From positions 219,501 to 283,500 of the forward strand of contig JAXIVH010000173.1 of assembly GCA_036785325.1 (NCBI GenBank): a stretch of DNA of 64,000 nucleotides. Reading direction: 5' to 3'. A model generated the notes under the pieces. The model was given only the letters and a program-made list of their open reading frames with translations. It did not search any database and was not told the DNA's origin. Of the stretch, positions 34,076 to 45,065 are shown in pieces. Made by a program: the position numbers and the translations under genes. This stretch comes from Urophycis tenuis. Its lineage: Eukaryota; Chordata; Actinopteri; Gadiformes; Phycidae. How positions within the stretch are numbered: position 1 is the first letter of the stretch; each line of letters starts with the position of its first letter.

Positions 34076-35105
34076 CCGACGGACACACACATTTCCCATC
34101 TTCAAGTACAAAACTCAAGTTACGAGTACGAATTTTGACCCTGTTTTGACGCCTGAGTGAATAGCAAATAAGCACGTTGCTTACTGACTTGCCAATCAAC
34201 CCGGTGCCCACCCACGCGCCAACCAACTATCCAATCAAGGAGCAGCAATTTCTGCCAGCCGGGATCTGAGAGCCAACGACACTCTCAGTGGGCACACGTT
34301 GGTACTGATGGAGGAAAAACAGGATGGAGTCAAACGCTTCTGCTCAGGTAAGTTAATTAAAGGTATCGGCAATTTCACAATGTAGCAAAAGTTTCTCAAT
34401 GTCGTCATATAAGCGTCATATAGGCCTAACGTGTGACGTGTAACATGTGAAATGACAGGTGCTGTGCCAAAAGTTGATTGCTGCCAGGAATTGATTTCCG
34501 GTACGCGGGAGCGCGCACAGTCTGTTCAATTTGAAAAGCGTAGCTCAGTGTTTCGTGTTTCCCTCCACTCACCACACCTGATTCAAATGATCAGCTCGCC
34601 ATCAAGCTCCGCAGTGGCCTGATAAGGAGCCATTCATTTGTATCAGGTGTGTTGGAGCAGGGAACATAAAACTTGCAGGGCAGTGGGTCCCGAGGACCGG
34701 AATGAAGAAACACTGGTATGTGGCTCACATATGTGAGACGATAATGACGATCGTGTGTTGACTACAATCATCAAATTATGTTATTTTTTTTCTGTGTTTA
34801 TGTGTTTATCGTTGTTGGATAGATGGTGATTTATATCTGGCTTACATTAAGGCTTATAAAGACATTTGGATACTGGATATTTCTTTTTGGTCTCAAAATG
34901 AATTTTTATCACTCTGCAGAGTTATATTTAAAAGATTTGACCGTTATATCCCTACCTGACAGCGTACCTTTTGTGATGGATACTCCCACAGGAGTCTATT
35001 TGGTGTTGCTAATGTTTAGATTTTATGATAGGCTACATCTGTATATTTTTGGAGCTCATAAATTGCACAGAATGTATTATACACTTGCTTATGGGGGAGG
35101 TATAA

Positions 35106-36560
35106 ATGATAACCTCTTCAACTCCTCTATGGCAGGACGTGGTGGTGGGCAGGCATATTCTGGACCGACTGCAGTCCAGGTTGGAGCAGGCATTGAAGCG
35201 ACTGCCCTTGGACCTGGACTATCTGGAGTTCATATGCATGAGTGAAATGACTCTGATTATGTCACTCTCTGCTCACGTAGACTTCACACAGGAGGTAAGT
35301 TACACCTCACTGGAGACATGTCACGTGCCAGCCTGCTTCAAGACCTCTACCATCATTCCTGTCCCCAAGAAGCCAAGGACCACAGGACTTAACGACTTCA
35401 GACCCGTCGCCCTGACCTCTGTGGTTATGAAGTCCTTTGAGCGCCTTGTGCTCTCACACCTGAAAGGCATCACCGACCCCCTCCTGGACCCCCTGCAGTT
35501 TGCCTACAGAGCCAACAGGTCTGTAGACGATGCAGTCAACTTGGCCTTCCACTACATCCTCCAGCACCTGGACTCCGCAGGAACCTACGCCAGGATCCTG
35601 TTTGTGGATTTCAGCTCTGCTTTCAACACCATCATCCCGGCTCTGCTTCAGGAGAAGCTCTCCCAGCTTAGTGTGCCTGACTCCACCTGCAGGTGGATTA
35701 CAGACTTCCTGTCTGACAGGAAGCAGCATGTGAAGCTGGGAAAATGCATCTCCGACTCACAGACCATCAGCACCGGTTCCCCCCAGGGCTGTGTTCTTTC
35801 TCCTCTGCTCTTCTCCCTGTACACAAACAGCTGCACCTCCAGTCACCAGTCCGTCAAGCTTCTGAAGTTTGCGGATGACACCACCCTCATTGGACTCATT
35901 TCTGATGGTGATGAGTCTGACTACAGGTGGGAGATAGACCATCTGGTGACATGGTGCAGCCGGAACAACCTAGAGCTCAGCGCTCTAAAGACAGTGGAGA
36001 TGGTTGTGGACTTCAGGAAGTACTCAGCCTCACCTGCCCCCATCACCCTCTGCGACTACACAATTGACACTGTGGAGTCTTTCCGCTTCCTGGGAACTGT
36101 CATCTCCCAGGATCTCAAGTGGGAGCTGAACATCAGCTCCCTCATCAAGAAAGCCCAGCAGAGGATGTACTTCCTTAGGCAGCTGAAGAAATTCAACCTG
36201 CCCAGGACAATGATGGTGCACTTCTACTCCTCCATCATTGAGTCCATCCTCACCTCCTCCATCACCATCTGGTTCGCTGCTGCCACCGCCAAGGACAAGG
36301 GCAGACTGCAGCGCATCATTCGGTCTGCAGAGAAGGTGATTGGCTGCAATCTGCCGTCGCTCCAGGACCTGTACACCTCCAGGACCCTGAGGCGTGCAGG
36401 TAAGATTATGGCCGACCCCTCCCACCCCGGTCACCATCTCTTTGCATCACTCCCCTCTGGCAGGAGGCTGCGGTCCATCAGGACCAAAACCTCACGGCAT
36501 AAGAACAGTTTTTTCCCGTCTGCCACTAGCCTTGTCAACAAGGCCCGGAGCCCCCACTGA
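35106..36560 (+). pseudogene. L2 reverse transcriptase, truncated open frame
   Basis: A 484-codon open frame. Roughly the first 60 codons belong to the host exon and junction; the rest is the reverse transcriptase of a fish L2-like LINE. Motifs in order: IIPVPKK, LNDFRPVALTSVVMK, the first catalytic Asp in ARILFVDFSSAFNTI, STGSPQGCVLSPLLFSLYTN, the active-site FADDTT, FLGTVISQDLKWE, then the C-terminal LRRAGKIMADPSHPGHHLFA and SLPSGRRLRSIRTK. The frame is uninterrupted, so the insertion is young, but loss of the 5' endonuclease leaves it unable to move by itself. Confidence 0.9.
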
Positions 36561-36955
36561 CACTGACTCTCTCCCTCCCCCCACACAGACCTACATGCTA
36601 CATTAACGTGGCATCTTCAGATCGTCTGCGTTACATTAACGCACAGTGTGTACAGTGTGCACTCATTCGGGTCCACCATTTTTCCATTTTCCTCTGCATG
36701 CACTACTGCTCTGTATTCCATATCCATATTCATATTCATACTCATATTCATTGTACATTGTATATATATATATATTTATTTTATTTTATTATGGTTATTT
36801 TACTTTTCTACTTTTTTACTTTTTTTTACTTACTTATATTTTTAATACTGTTTTTTCCCTTGCACCAATTGCACCAAGTCGAATTCCTTGTAGGTGTAAA
36901 CCTACTTGGCAATAAACTTGATTCTGATTCTGATTCTGATTCTGATTCTGAAATG
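35300..36955 (+). mobile_element. 5'-truncated L2-type LINE
   Basis: The insertion begins a few bases after a splice donor (35294) and ends in the (TTCTGA)n tail at about 36930-36953, typical of L2/CR1-clade fish LINEs. The endonuclease part is absent. It also carries (AT)/(TATTCA) simple repeats at 36720-36790. Confidence 0.85.
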
Positions 36956-37261
36956 GTGTTTGTGAAACTATTGTATTCGTGGATTTAATGTTACACCACT
37001 TTGATAAATAAGGTCCACTGACTGCAGTGACAAATGAAAATGTTCTTCCTTCTTTCTTTTAGGTATTTGAAGGTCTTCTCCAGCTGCACACCCTCATCAG
37101 CACTGAATTAGATGGGAGAAGAAAAGCAGTTGTAGTGGACAGGACTGCTGGCTGTTGTAGTGGACAGGACTGCTGGCTGTTGGCGTGGTGGCTGCATCTG
37201 AATTGGTGGCTGGAGGCTGGAACACAAAGACGACTTAGGATAACATGAAATTATAATTATA

Positions 37262-38060
37262 TTCTACTATTGTAGAATAAGTCAGACACTCCACCTTCCA
37301 TGCAAAGTTAACACTGTTCTAATGCCAACATTCAAAATTCGTGTTATGTTATTTTTTCCTTGTATGTATTTATTTATATAAGTTATTTTACTTTTTCTGC
37401 CGCCACTTGAACAGGGCTTCCTGGCAGACTGAAAAGAGCTGGACTTTGCGAACCTCATTCTGTTATTTCTTTGTACAGATCCTCTGGCCAGCACTTCTAA
37501 TTTCCCTATTCTGCCTTAATTGGACATGTTCTAAGTTGATAATTATAGATGTTGACAATACTGAGCAATAAATAAATTACACTCATGCCCATCTCATCAT
37601 ACCTTTGTCTGGCTCCTTGATGTGGTGCAGCTTGTGTCCTCGCATTTGACAAAATGTCAATGAAGTTGCGGACTGCTACCTCAACTATAGAGTGATCATC
37701 CTGTGGGAGACATAGAGCTTTATTCTCTGTATCCATCACAAAAGGTATGCTGTCAGATAGGGATCTAAGGGGGAGGGGGGCTGTTGGTGGTTAGGTTACG
37801 CCATAGCCACGATCATGTACACTGATGAAATGAATGAATGAAAATACACTCACGTGTCGCAGGTGGTGCTAATTGAACGCTTGAAGAAAAGACTGGATTA
37901 CCGGTAGGACAACGTTTTGGGCTAAACAAGCGATGCGGTTAGGCTTTCTTTTGGTGTCTGTCTTTTTGATACTCACTGATTAAACTGACGAAATTTTGCA
38001 GTGGATAGCCTGAGTAACTGGCATGTCGGGGGCCGCGGATGAGTTTTTCTTACTTGTGAG
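37262..38060. other. possible small minus-strand exons, unassigned
   Basis: A minus-strand exon candidate at about 37600-37733 (MDTENKALCLPQDDHSIVEV, then VRNFIDILSNARTQAA) ends in a GT donor. A second at about 37410-37475 reads VRKVQLFSVCQEALFKWRQK then stop. They look coding by composition, but I could not prove a phase-correct join. The family is not recognised. Confidence 0.3.
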
Positions 38061-38079
38061 CAATGAAGTCGGCGGTGAT

Positions 38080-38370
38080 CAGAGTAATTTGTGGTTATTA
38101 TCAGTATAAGCACCCTTACAAAAATGAAATATTTGCGGCAAATTCGTTGCAAACTTGTGGTAAGTTTCCGGCAAACATGAGTTTGCCAGAAAATGTTACC
38201 GCAAGTTTGCCGATATCAGCCACTAGTGGCAAACTTTTGGCAAGCTTCTGGCAACAATGGCAAGTTTTCCATTAGTGGCAAACATGTTTGCCAGTGATTT
38301 GCCACTAAAGTTAGCCAGTAGCGGTAAACTTCTGGTGACCTTCTGGGAACAAATTTGCCAGTAGTGGTGA
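38080..38370. repeat. TTTGCC/GGCAAA-rich degenerate repeats
   Basis: Many variants of GTGGCAAACTTTTGGCAAGC occur in both orientations, giving a palindrome-rich, tandem-like block. No coding function. A further 400 bp to 38781 shows nothing recognisable. Confidence 0.6.
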
Positions 38371-38781
38371 ACATTTCACAGAAATGACTGTTTACATGAA
38401 TTGGGGCAAGCAAACAAGCTGTATAGGCACCCGTCTTTCTACCTTTTCCTATTATTGGGCACCAAGCAGCTAAGCGTAGGCAGACATGGATCAAGTCCAA
38501 TAACAGCAAAATAGCACTCATTGAAGTTGGTGATAACACTGCAGTGGACGTGCAGAGGGGATATTCATTACCAACCTCACACTCACTCTATATTGATGAA
38601 GCATAGTATAAAATGTTATATTTGACAATAATATGACTACATATGAATACATAATATGTACACAATAATCAGCAAATAGATGGCCAAAGAATTCCAGTAT
38701 GACTTTTAATAAGTTGGAAATAAATCCATTGAAATATAATGAATACATTTGCAATTGTAGTTAAAATGACAAGTGTTAAAT

Positions 38782-41112
38782 CTAATCAGATTCAATAGTG
38801 TTTGGTGCTTCACAAACAAAAACAGAATTGGTCATTGTATCAACACACACACACACTTCAATTAACATGTCAGCCTTTACAATCTCAAGAGGATGAGTGG
38901 GCTGTAGTAAGTGAATGTAAGGAAGAGATAGATTAAAATACTGACTGTATACTCCTGATTCTATTGTTGTGACTGGCTTCAAAGGAATTACTATTGCAAA
39001 CTCTTCTTTTTCATAGTCTGAATTATTCTGAGTAACAAAACACTCTATAAAGCCACATTTTTCAGTTTTTGTAACCTTACAATTGTATTTAATAGTGTAT
39101 GTATTTCTTTTTGTGACTCTACTGTGCCTTTTGGAATGGTACAGTCTACCATGACAGACAATCAGATTAAATGCAATTACACTCGCACCTAGTTTCACTT
39201 TAAGGTCATTAGGTAGCTCAATGGCATACCCTCTCCCGAGACATTGCAGAGCATTTTGGCTAGCTTTGTTCTGTTTATTGAGCCTCATAGCACAGTCATA
39301 ATATTTTGGTGGTATTGTTTCTAGAAGTGAGGGTAACAATTGCACAATGTTAATTGCACTCATCACTTGTAGATCAATGTGTTGTGTCCCATGAAAGAGC
39401 TTGAATAGCTTACCATTTGCATCTTCAAATGCAAAACAAGAATAAACCCAAAGTGAACCAAGTTCAGTGTCACAGTGTCTCAAATGGTGGCCTGAGTTTG
39501 CTTCACTGGTAAAAAAAAAACAACAAAAAAACAAAACTATACACATACAGTAGTGTATAATGCAGATGCACAAAATGGTACACATCACTTTTTGAATAAT
39601 TTTGGTACATCAACCCAAAGCTTCTTTCAACATGACCTCAGTTTTTCCACAATGTGCTTGTGAAAAACTGTAGGAATAAATGAATGAATGAACTGAATGA
39701 ATGAATTTTTAAAAGATTTGTCTGTCTACAATGCTACTTTCTATTATAATACTTGAGATTTCCAATGCAACTTCTCCACAGAAACAGACCGAAAGTAAGA
39801 ACATCAGAACTATACAGCAAACGCAACAACACAGATGCAATTCATATTCAATAGCAGGAATTATTGATTCATCTATTATTTTAGATTAATCACTGTTTAA
39901 TTACTTGTTTATGAGTAATAATTTTAATTACTGGCCCAAAGAAAAATAAATAAATGAATTATTAACTTATTGGGCAGTCACATGTTTCAGCACTTAAGTC
40001 TAATAATGCTTAGTGTAAGGAATCTACATGCAACTCTATGGGGAAAAAACATTGGAAACTGAGCAACATAACCCATGGGTCAAACACGGTAAAAATATTT
40101 GCGATATCCATCTCACATACCAGGCAGACTGCTGCTGACTGTAGCCTATATTCTCTGATAAATATGTTTTCGTATCAAAATCATTTCTGGATAAGTGGGC
40201 TAGAAACTCCTTACCTGGTTGTATGTTTTATCCATATTCCATGGCGATCTTCAGATATAGAGGCTCGCTCAATCATTTCTAACCTCGCCATAAGCGAATA
40301 TGTTGTATTGTCTATGTTGCTGACAAATACCCAAGTCTCTCCAACAACTTCCAATTTAACTCTACATTTCAATCGCCTCTCGCCAGGGTGGTGGTGGGAA
40401 TTGACAGGCAGCTGAGCTTAGCGGGCGGCGAAGTGAACGCGGCAACCGGAAATAGTTTTTTTTTTTTTTTTTTCATGAAATAGGCTATGCTTTTGTGAAA
40501 TTGTATAGGCTATATAGAGAACGAAAAAAAAAACGTTATTAACCGGTTTTGGGGATTTCAGAATAACGTTTCTGTTCTGGAACAGTTGAAGACCATTTGG
40601 TTTTCGTTTCCGTATCCGTTCCTCGTAAAATGCCATTCGTTTTCGTTCCTTGAACCGGTTCGGAGCCCTGGTATATATATATATATATATACTGTATACA
40701 TACACACACACACACACACACAGCGCTGCCCATGGTGCTGTGACACTGAACCGGCTATACAAGCACTGATGCGCATATCATGGCCACACCGCTGCCGCTG
40801 CTGCTGCACAGATCTGTTATACTTTTCATTGGATAATGTGATTCAGATAGGTGCAGTTCATGCTGAATAGTTTAACTTAATTGTAGGGTATGTTAAAGAC
40901 AACAATCTTACCTTTGAAAACACAAAAGTGTGCTGGTCGATCCTTGAGGGGTTCAGCTGAGCGTGAGGATGTCCACAAAGTTTTATCCACAGGCAACACT
41001 TGTCAGGCTTTGATTTTGGTTTGAGGAAAGGGAAAAAATGCACACCCCCCTCCAACCTCTCTGGGTAATGACTATCAGTCTTAAAAGTGCCCCAGGCACA
41101 ACATTTAACCAT
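38782..41112 (-). CDS. THAP-domain / CACTA-transposase-derived protein, 373 aa
   Basis: Three minus exons, 40912-41112 (ATG 41112), 40215-40411 and 38782-39505, join with correct GT-AG sites and phases to 374 codons including stop, with no lesion. Exon 1 is a THAP zinc finger: MVKCCAWGTFKTDSHYPERL, then GVHFFPF, KCCLWIKLCG, and a DQHTFVFSK end. The usual Cys-x-x-His pair after SK is lost at the splice. Exon 2 (GETWVFVSNIDNTTYSLMAR) is unrecognised. Exon 3 (242 residues) is the C-terminal region of an EnSpm/CACTA transposase as found in fish: SGHHLRHCDTELGSLWVYSC, FAFEDANGKLFKLFHGTQHI, then LGRGYAIEL. The catalytic core is absent, so it cannot transpose. It could be a domesticated or chimeric DNA-binding protein, or a decayed element in which intact phases are a coincidence. 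Confidence 0.6.
40412..40911. other. intron with hAT end and microsatellite
   Basis: A 3' piece of a hAT-like repeat ends in the inverted terminus AACCGGTTCGGAGCCCTG (ends 40669) and abuts (TA)n-(CA)n at 40671-40720. A poly-T run is at 40455-40473. A related end lies at 44915-45065. Confidence 0.6.
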
Positions 41113-41707
41113 CTTCCTTATAGTCCACAAACGACAAACGCGTTAAAAGTAAGAAAAGCTGAGACAGTCAATGGAGCGCTGTCATGAAAGTGTCGAAGCT
41201 TAGTCGGAGGCTGTTTTTGGCTCCTCTGTGATTGGCCAGTCTGCATTCTAGGGTGTGGCTCAGCGAAAAGTGAATTATTTCACCAAATTGAAAATTAAAC
41301 GTCTTTGCAGGCGATATTAGATAAAAAAATATGGTCAGGAAAATGTATCGCATCATTATGCGGTCCAAGTAGCCTTTCTGCCATTACATTTGTTAGGATG
41401 CTCATCTTCATTGCCATACATACCTATAAGCAGTGCTGCCGCCATATTTTTTTCACTTGGTAACAGTTACTTTGAATTTAGGACAGGGTGAATGGCCTTC
41501 TAACTTTGGAAATTCTTAACTTAGGATGCTTTTGTAATGGCTAAATTCTTATCTTAAGATAAGATAGGATGATGTCCTAAGTTAAGATAGGAAACCTTCT
41601 TCTGTAATACCAAAACCCCTAAATGCCTCCCAATCTTAAGTTAAGATAGGATTTCAAGATAAGTTAAGATAGGAGTTAGGACATTTCTGTAATGAGGCCC
41701 CAGGGCC
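41113..41707. other. promoter-side flank and Harbinger-like end
   Basis: 41113-41400 is upstream of the THAP gene, with no obvious signal. 41450-41702 is a repeat built from inverted TTAAGATAAG/CTTATCTTAA words, ending ATGAGGCCCC, which resembles the terminus of a non-autonomous Harbinger element. The left end was not located. Confidence 0.45.
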
Positions 41708-41757
41708 CTATGTAAATGTATTGGGGGATCTCCTGTATCTCCTTTTTCCGAGGTCTA

Positions 41758-42230
41758 AGGGGGTGTTCAGACCAAGCGTCTTTTTATATAGGGAAAAGTT
41801 GAGCCGAGCGTTTTTTCAGCGTTTCTTCAAAAAAGCGCCAAGAGCGTTTTTTTTTTATCGCTTAGCAATGAACCCATTCTAGAACTCGACATTACTAGTA
41901 GCTACATCAGAGACGGTTGAGAATCTTTGGCTACATTGTCGTTACAAAATGGCAAACAGACGATTGGCACTTGCTTTGGCACTAGCTGAAGTTGAGGAGA
42001 ATCGTGTACCTGCACGTTTGTGGATGCACGACATCACTCGACGAAGGCAACATCAAGGTGCCTACCACAATTTAGTTCAAGAGCTCCGTTTTGATGATGC
42101 GCGATTTGCTGCATACTTCAGGCTGAACAAGTCTCAGTTTGAAAAGCTGCTACGGATCGTTGCGCCATCCATTACGAAGCTGGACACCAACAGGCAGGCA
42201 ATTAGCCCAGAAGAACCAACCCAGTCTCAC
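41758..42230 (+). pseudogene. Harbinger transposase first exon, truncated
   Basis: After a GGGGGTGTTCAGACCAAGCG terminus (about 41758), an ATG at 41949 opens a frame reading MANRRLALALALAEVEENRV, then RRRQHQGAYHNLVQELRFDD, then RFAAYFRLNKSQFEKLLRIV and ITKLDTN. This is the N-terminal exon of fish HARBI1-like transposases. The frame is cut at about 42215 by unrelated repeat sequence (CAGTCTCACGGCAGTTCGTG), and no DDE exons follow, so it is a dead fragment. Confidence 0.8.
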
Positions 42231-43070
42231 GGCAGTTCGTGAAACTGTCACGAAATTAAACTATCTAATTCGTGCTCCACGCCACGGTTGATTACTTGTT
42301 TTCGTGCTGCTCAGGACGAATCTAAAACCGATGTATTTCAATGGGAAGCAATTTTCGTGCTTGCACCACGTATTTTACACCTGTGCGGTCGTGGTTCTGA
42401 TTATCACATTTATGTGTTTTTAATGTCTTAATTGATGTTTAAAATTCGATATCTTGTCTTTTTGTACTTTATAGGTCCCGGAAGCGCACTGTTTTCATGC
42501 GCAGGCGGCACATATGACAGAAAATAAGAGTTTTCGTGGTTCTTTCGGGTCAAAATAAAATAAATATATACTCCTGATCATTAACGATACTACAGAGTTG
42601 TGTAGTGGCCATCGCCAAGAAATATTTATGCTTCTTTTCCGAGAAATATCGTAATTTCATTGATTTGTTGCGTCAATTTACACTACAGTTCCCATGAGTC
42701 TCAGCGACTGTTGCTGTGGTGACGACGCCAGCTTTTCGTAGCCTATAATGTTTTATATTGCCGATGGGTGGTTATCGTCAGTGGCTGGCGAAATACTGCC
42801 CTGTAGCAGTTATATTGAAATGGAAAGAAAATAATGTGTGTATAATAAAAATCGACCAGCCACAAACGGTACAGGAAACAGAATTTGAAGCTTTCTGATT
42901 GGCTGAACTGGCTCAGATATGTAAGCCAACACACTGTGAACATAGTTTGTACTTTTTATTTGTACCTTTTAAAGCCAGCACAGTTAGAAATGAAAGCTTT
43001 TATATTTAGGATAAGATATATTTTACTGTACGGTGGATTATTATTATATGTCGTGCGCAGCACCACCTGC
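42216..43070. other. unassigned, repeat-derived
   Basis: 42216-42480 resembles a dispersed non-autonomous fish repeat (ends not fixed). The remainder to 43070 shows no coding exon or recognisable repeat. Confidence 0.35.
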
Positions 43071-43079
43071 AGGTGACGG

Positions 43080-44826
43080 CGCGTTTCAGCAGCTTCCTGC
43101 GGGGATCGGCTCATTCATTGCGATCAGAACACTACACAGGTAAGATGTGCGCTCATAATATTCTGCTGCATGTGTGGCTGAAATGTCATTAATGATGCCG
43201 TTCTTTGCCATAACTCGCATGGTTTATTCATTAGGCCAGTGATTCAAAGCCTGGTCGATAGTTTGGACTTTGTCAGCAACATCAATTTGACAGTTTTTTT
43301 ATTTTTCCCGGTGAAATTAGGCTTAATGTTCAATATAAACTAGCGCAATGCTTCATTTCCATCAGGTGAAAGGAAGCATCGAGAAAAAAGCATCAACCTT
43401 TTTAAAGAGTACAATATGACTGTGACTGCATGAATGTATCTGTAATGACAATATTAATTTAGCCTGACCTGCCTGCTGCAAAGGCCCCCAGACGCTATTA
43501 CGCGCGTTTAACAGTGTTAAAGGAAGTGGACAACCGCGAACTTTCAGTCTTTTACCGTAATTACTGAGGACGCAACGGAAAATGACGATTCATTCATTCG
43601 GATACACATTTCAAACCTTTCATTATTAATATAGGCACGGCTGTGTCGTAAATTATTACACGTAGGCTAATCGGGATTACGTTATCAGATTACAAAAGAG
43701 TAGATACATATTTGATAACATCTTTTTTCTCCAGTATTCTCCACTCAGCAGTGGCCCTGGTGAAAGAAAAAAGAACGGACTAGAATATGCAAAATGCCGA
43801 TTATAGCCACTGAAAATGTTGTCATAGAAAAAATATATTTGTTTATTTTGTATTTGCTAACTACATTAACTTTCTCTGTTCTCTCTGCAGCTACATCCAA
43901 CCAACACACAACAACACACTACTCATCTTACACCCACACCACAAACCAACGGCACTTTTAAGAGCCAATCTCTATCTATCTCTCTGTCTATATTTCCAAC
44001 CATCTCTTTATCTTTACCTCTGTGTATCTCTCAACCAGTTTGTCTATCCAGCCCTGTCTGTATTTCTAACCATCTCTCTGATCTCTATCTATATCTTTAT
44101 CCCTCACTTTCTTTATCTATCTCATCTATCTATCTCTGTCTACTTATCTGTGTTATTTGTCTTCTTTTTGTTTGTTAGTCTTTGTTTGTAGTTTGTCAGA
44201 ATGCCAGGGGGGTCTACAAAAAAGACTCGTCCATTTTGTCAGGCCATTTTATTTTGTGCACAAAAGAAATGCTCACATTGTAAAAAAGAGCAGCCTGTGA
44301 AGCAACGCCTTATGACGAAGCTTCAACGGTTTGATGACAAGCGAGAGGAATGGGTGTTTGGTCGTAAGAAAAACCACAACATTGTATCCATCAAGGATGA
44401 GGCCGCTGTCATGGTATGTACAATTTTGTGATATTAGTTTGTCAGCATATAGTTGGTTTATGCTTCTACTGTATAAGTCTTTCCTGTTTACACATACGTC
44501 ATCATACAAAAGCGAAACCCACCATGAAGTCAATATAATTCAAAATGGCATTTACCTGGATTCTTTAACCAATAATGTTGTATTTCCTCAATAATTAATA
44601 TGCTGAGATACTTCTGCTGTTGCTTTTCCATTTCTTTAAAAAGCAAATTCATATTTTTGTCATTACAGCTTGAGAAACTCCATGCAGTTGGTTACAAGCC
44701 ACTGCTGCTTCTTTGCAAGGACACCAAGAAGAAGTGCGAAATGTTAACCCCGCGCTGCGCACTTACCACCTATGCCCAGGAGTACCTTGAGAGAATAACC
44801 TCATTGTTTGAGTACGTTTGTGAAGG
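43080..44826 (+). CDS. unrecognised spliced gene with Cys-rich N terminus (partial)
   Basis: The likely structure is a non-coding exon ending at the donor CACAG|GTAAG (43140), a second exon from 43892 with a long pyrimidine-rich leader and ATG at 44201, donor after GCTGTCATG (44413), and a third exon from about 44670 to 44826 (donor GTGAG). The encoded part, about 123 residues, reads KTRPFCQAILFCAQKKCSHC at the start (a possible C-x-x-C zinc site), then RFDDKREEWVFGRKKNHNIV, IKDEAAVMLEKLHAVGYKPL, LTPRCALTTYAQEYLERITS and FEYVCE. The exon 2/3 join is in frame. No 3' exon was found before 46.5 kb. I do not recognise the family; composition and splicing suggest a real gene, possibly transposon-borne like its neighbours. 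Confidence 0.5.
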
Positions 44827-44914
44827 TGAGAAGCGTGCACAGTATTTTTGTTCTACTGTGTAAATTAAGGGCAAATACCAATAAGTAGGTCTACTCTATT
44901 GTAAGATATCGACC

Positions 44915-45065
44915 ATCGTCGGAACGTTAAGAACGAACGTTATTTTACGTTCCGAACCGGTTCAGGAACGATATGTTGGTGGCGGAACGCAAGAACAAAA
45001 CGTTAAATATACCGGTTCCGTTCGGAGCGGAACGATTGAAAAATCATTTCGTTTTCAAGCCCTGA
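44915..45065. repeat. hAT-like terminal fragment
   Basis: Rich in GGAACG and AACCGGTTC and ending TTTTCAAGCCCTG, directly followed by (TA)n(CA)n. It is related to 40515-40669; only one terminus is present in each case. Confidence 0.55.

Larger units (their letters stand above)
34308..37260 (+). other. plus-strand gene fragments opposite the integrase gene
   Basis: A possible first exon (34308-34347, MEEKQDGVKRFC, ending in a good GTAAGT donor) is divergent from the integrase-like gene. A clear internal exon pair follows: 35136-35294 (VVVGRHILDRLQSRLEQALK, then MSLSAHVDFTQE, phase 0) joins 37063 onward (VFEGLLQLHTLISTELDGRR) and runs to a stop near 37250, after a 25-bp tandem duplication that probably shifts the frame. 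The intron between them received an L2 LINE. The 34347 to 35136 join is out of phase, so an exon is missing or the gene is dead. The pairing suggests a second gene of the same transposon. I do not recognise the protein; it looks helical. Confidence 0.45.

Noticed and set aside
35136..35245. Gly-rich reading (frame continuing from the 34347 donor)
   Set aside because: That phase gives a low-complexity peptide ending in a stop at 35245, whereas phase 0 gives a helical peptide that joins the 37063 exon in frame.
38216..38539. 107-aa minus open frame
   Set aside because: It spans a degenerate GGCAAA repeat block with no domain; treated as chance.
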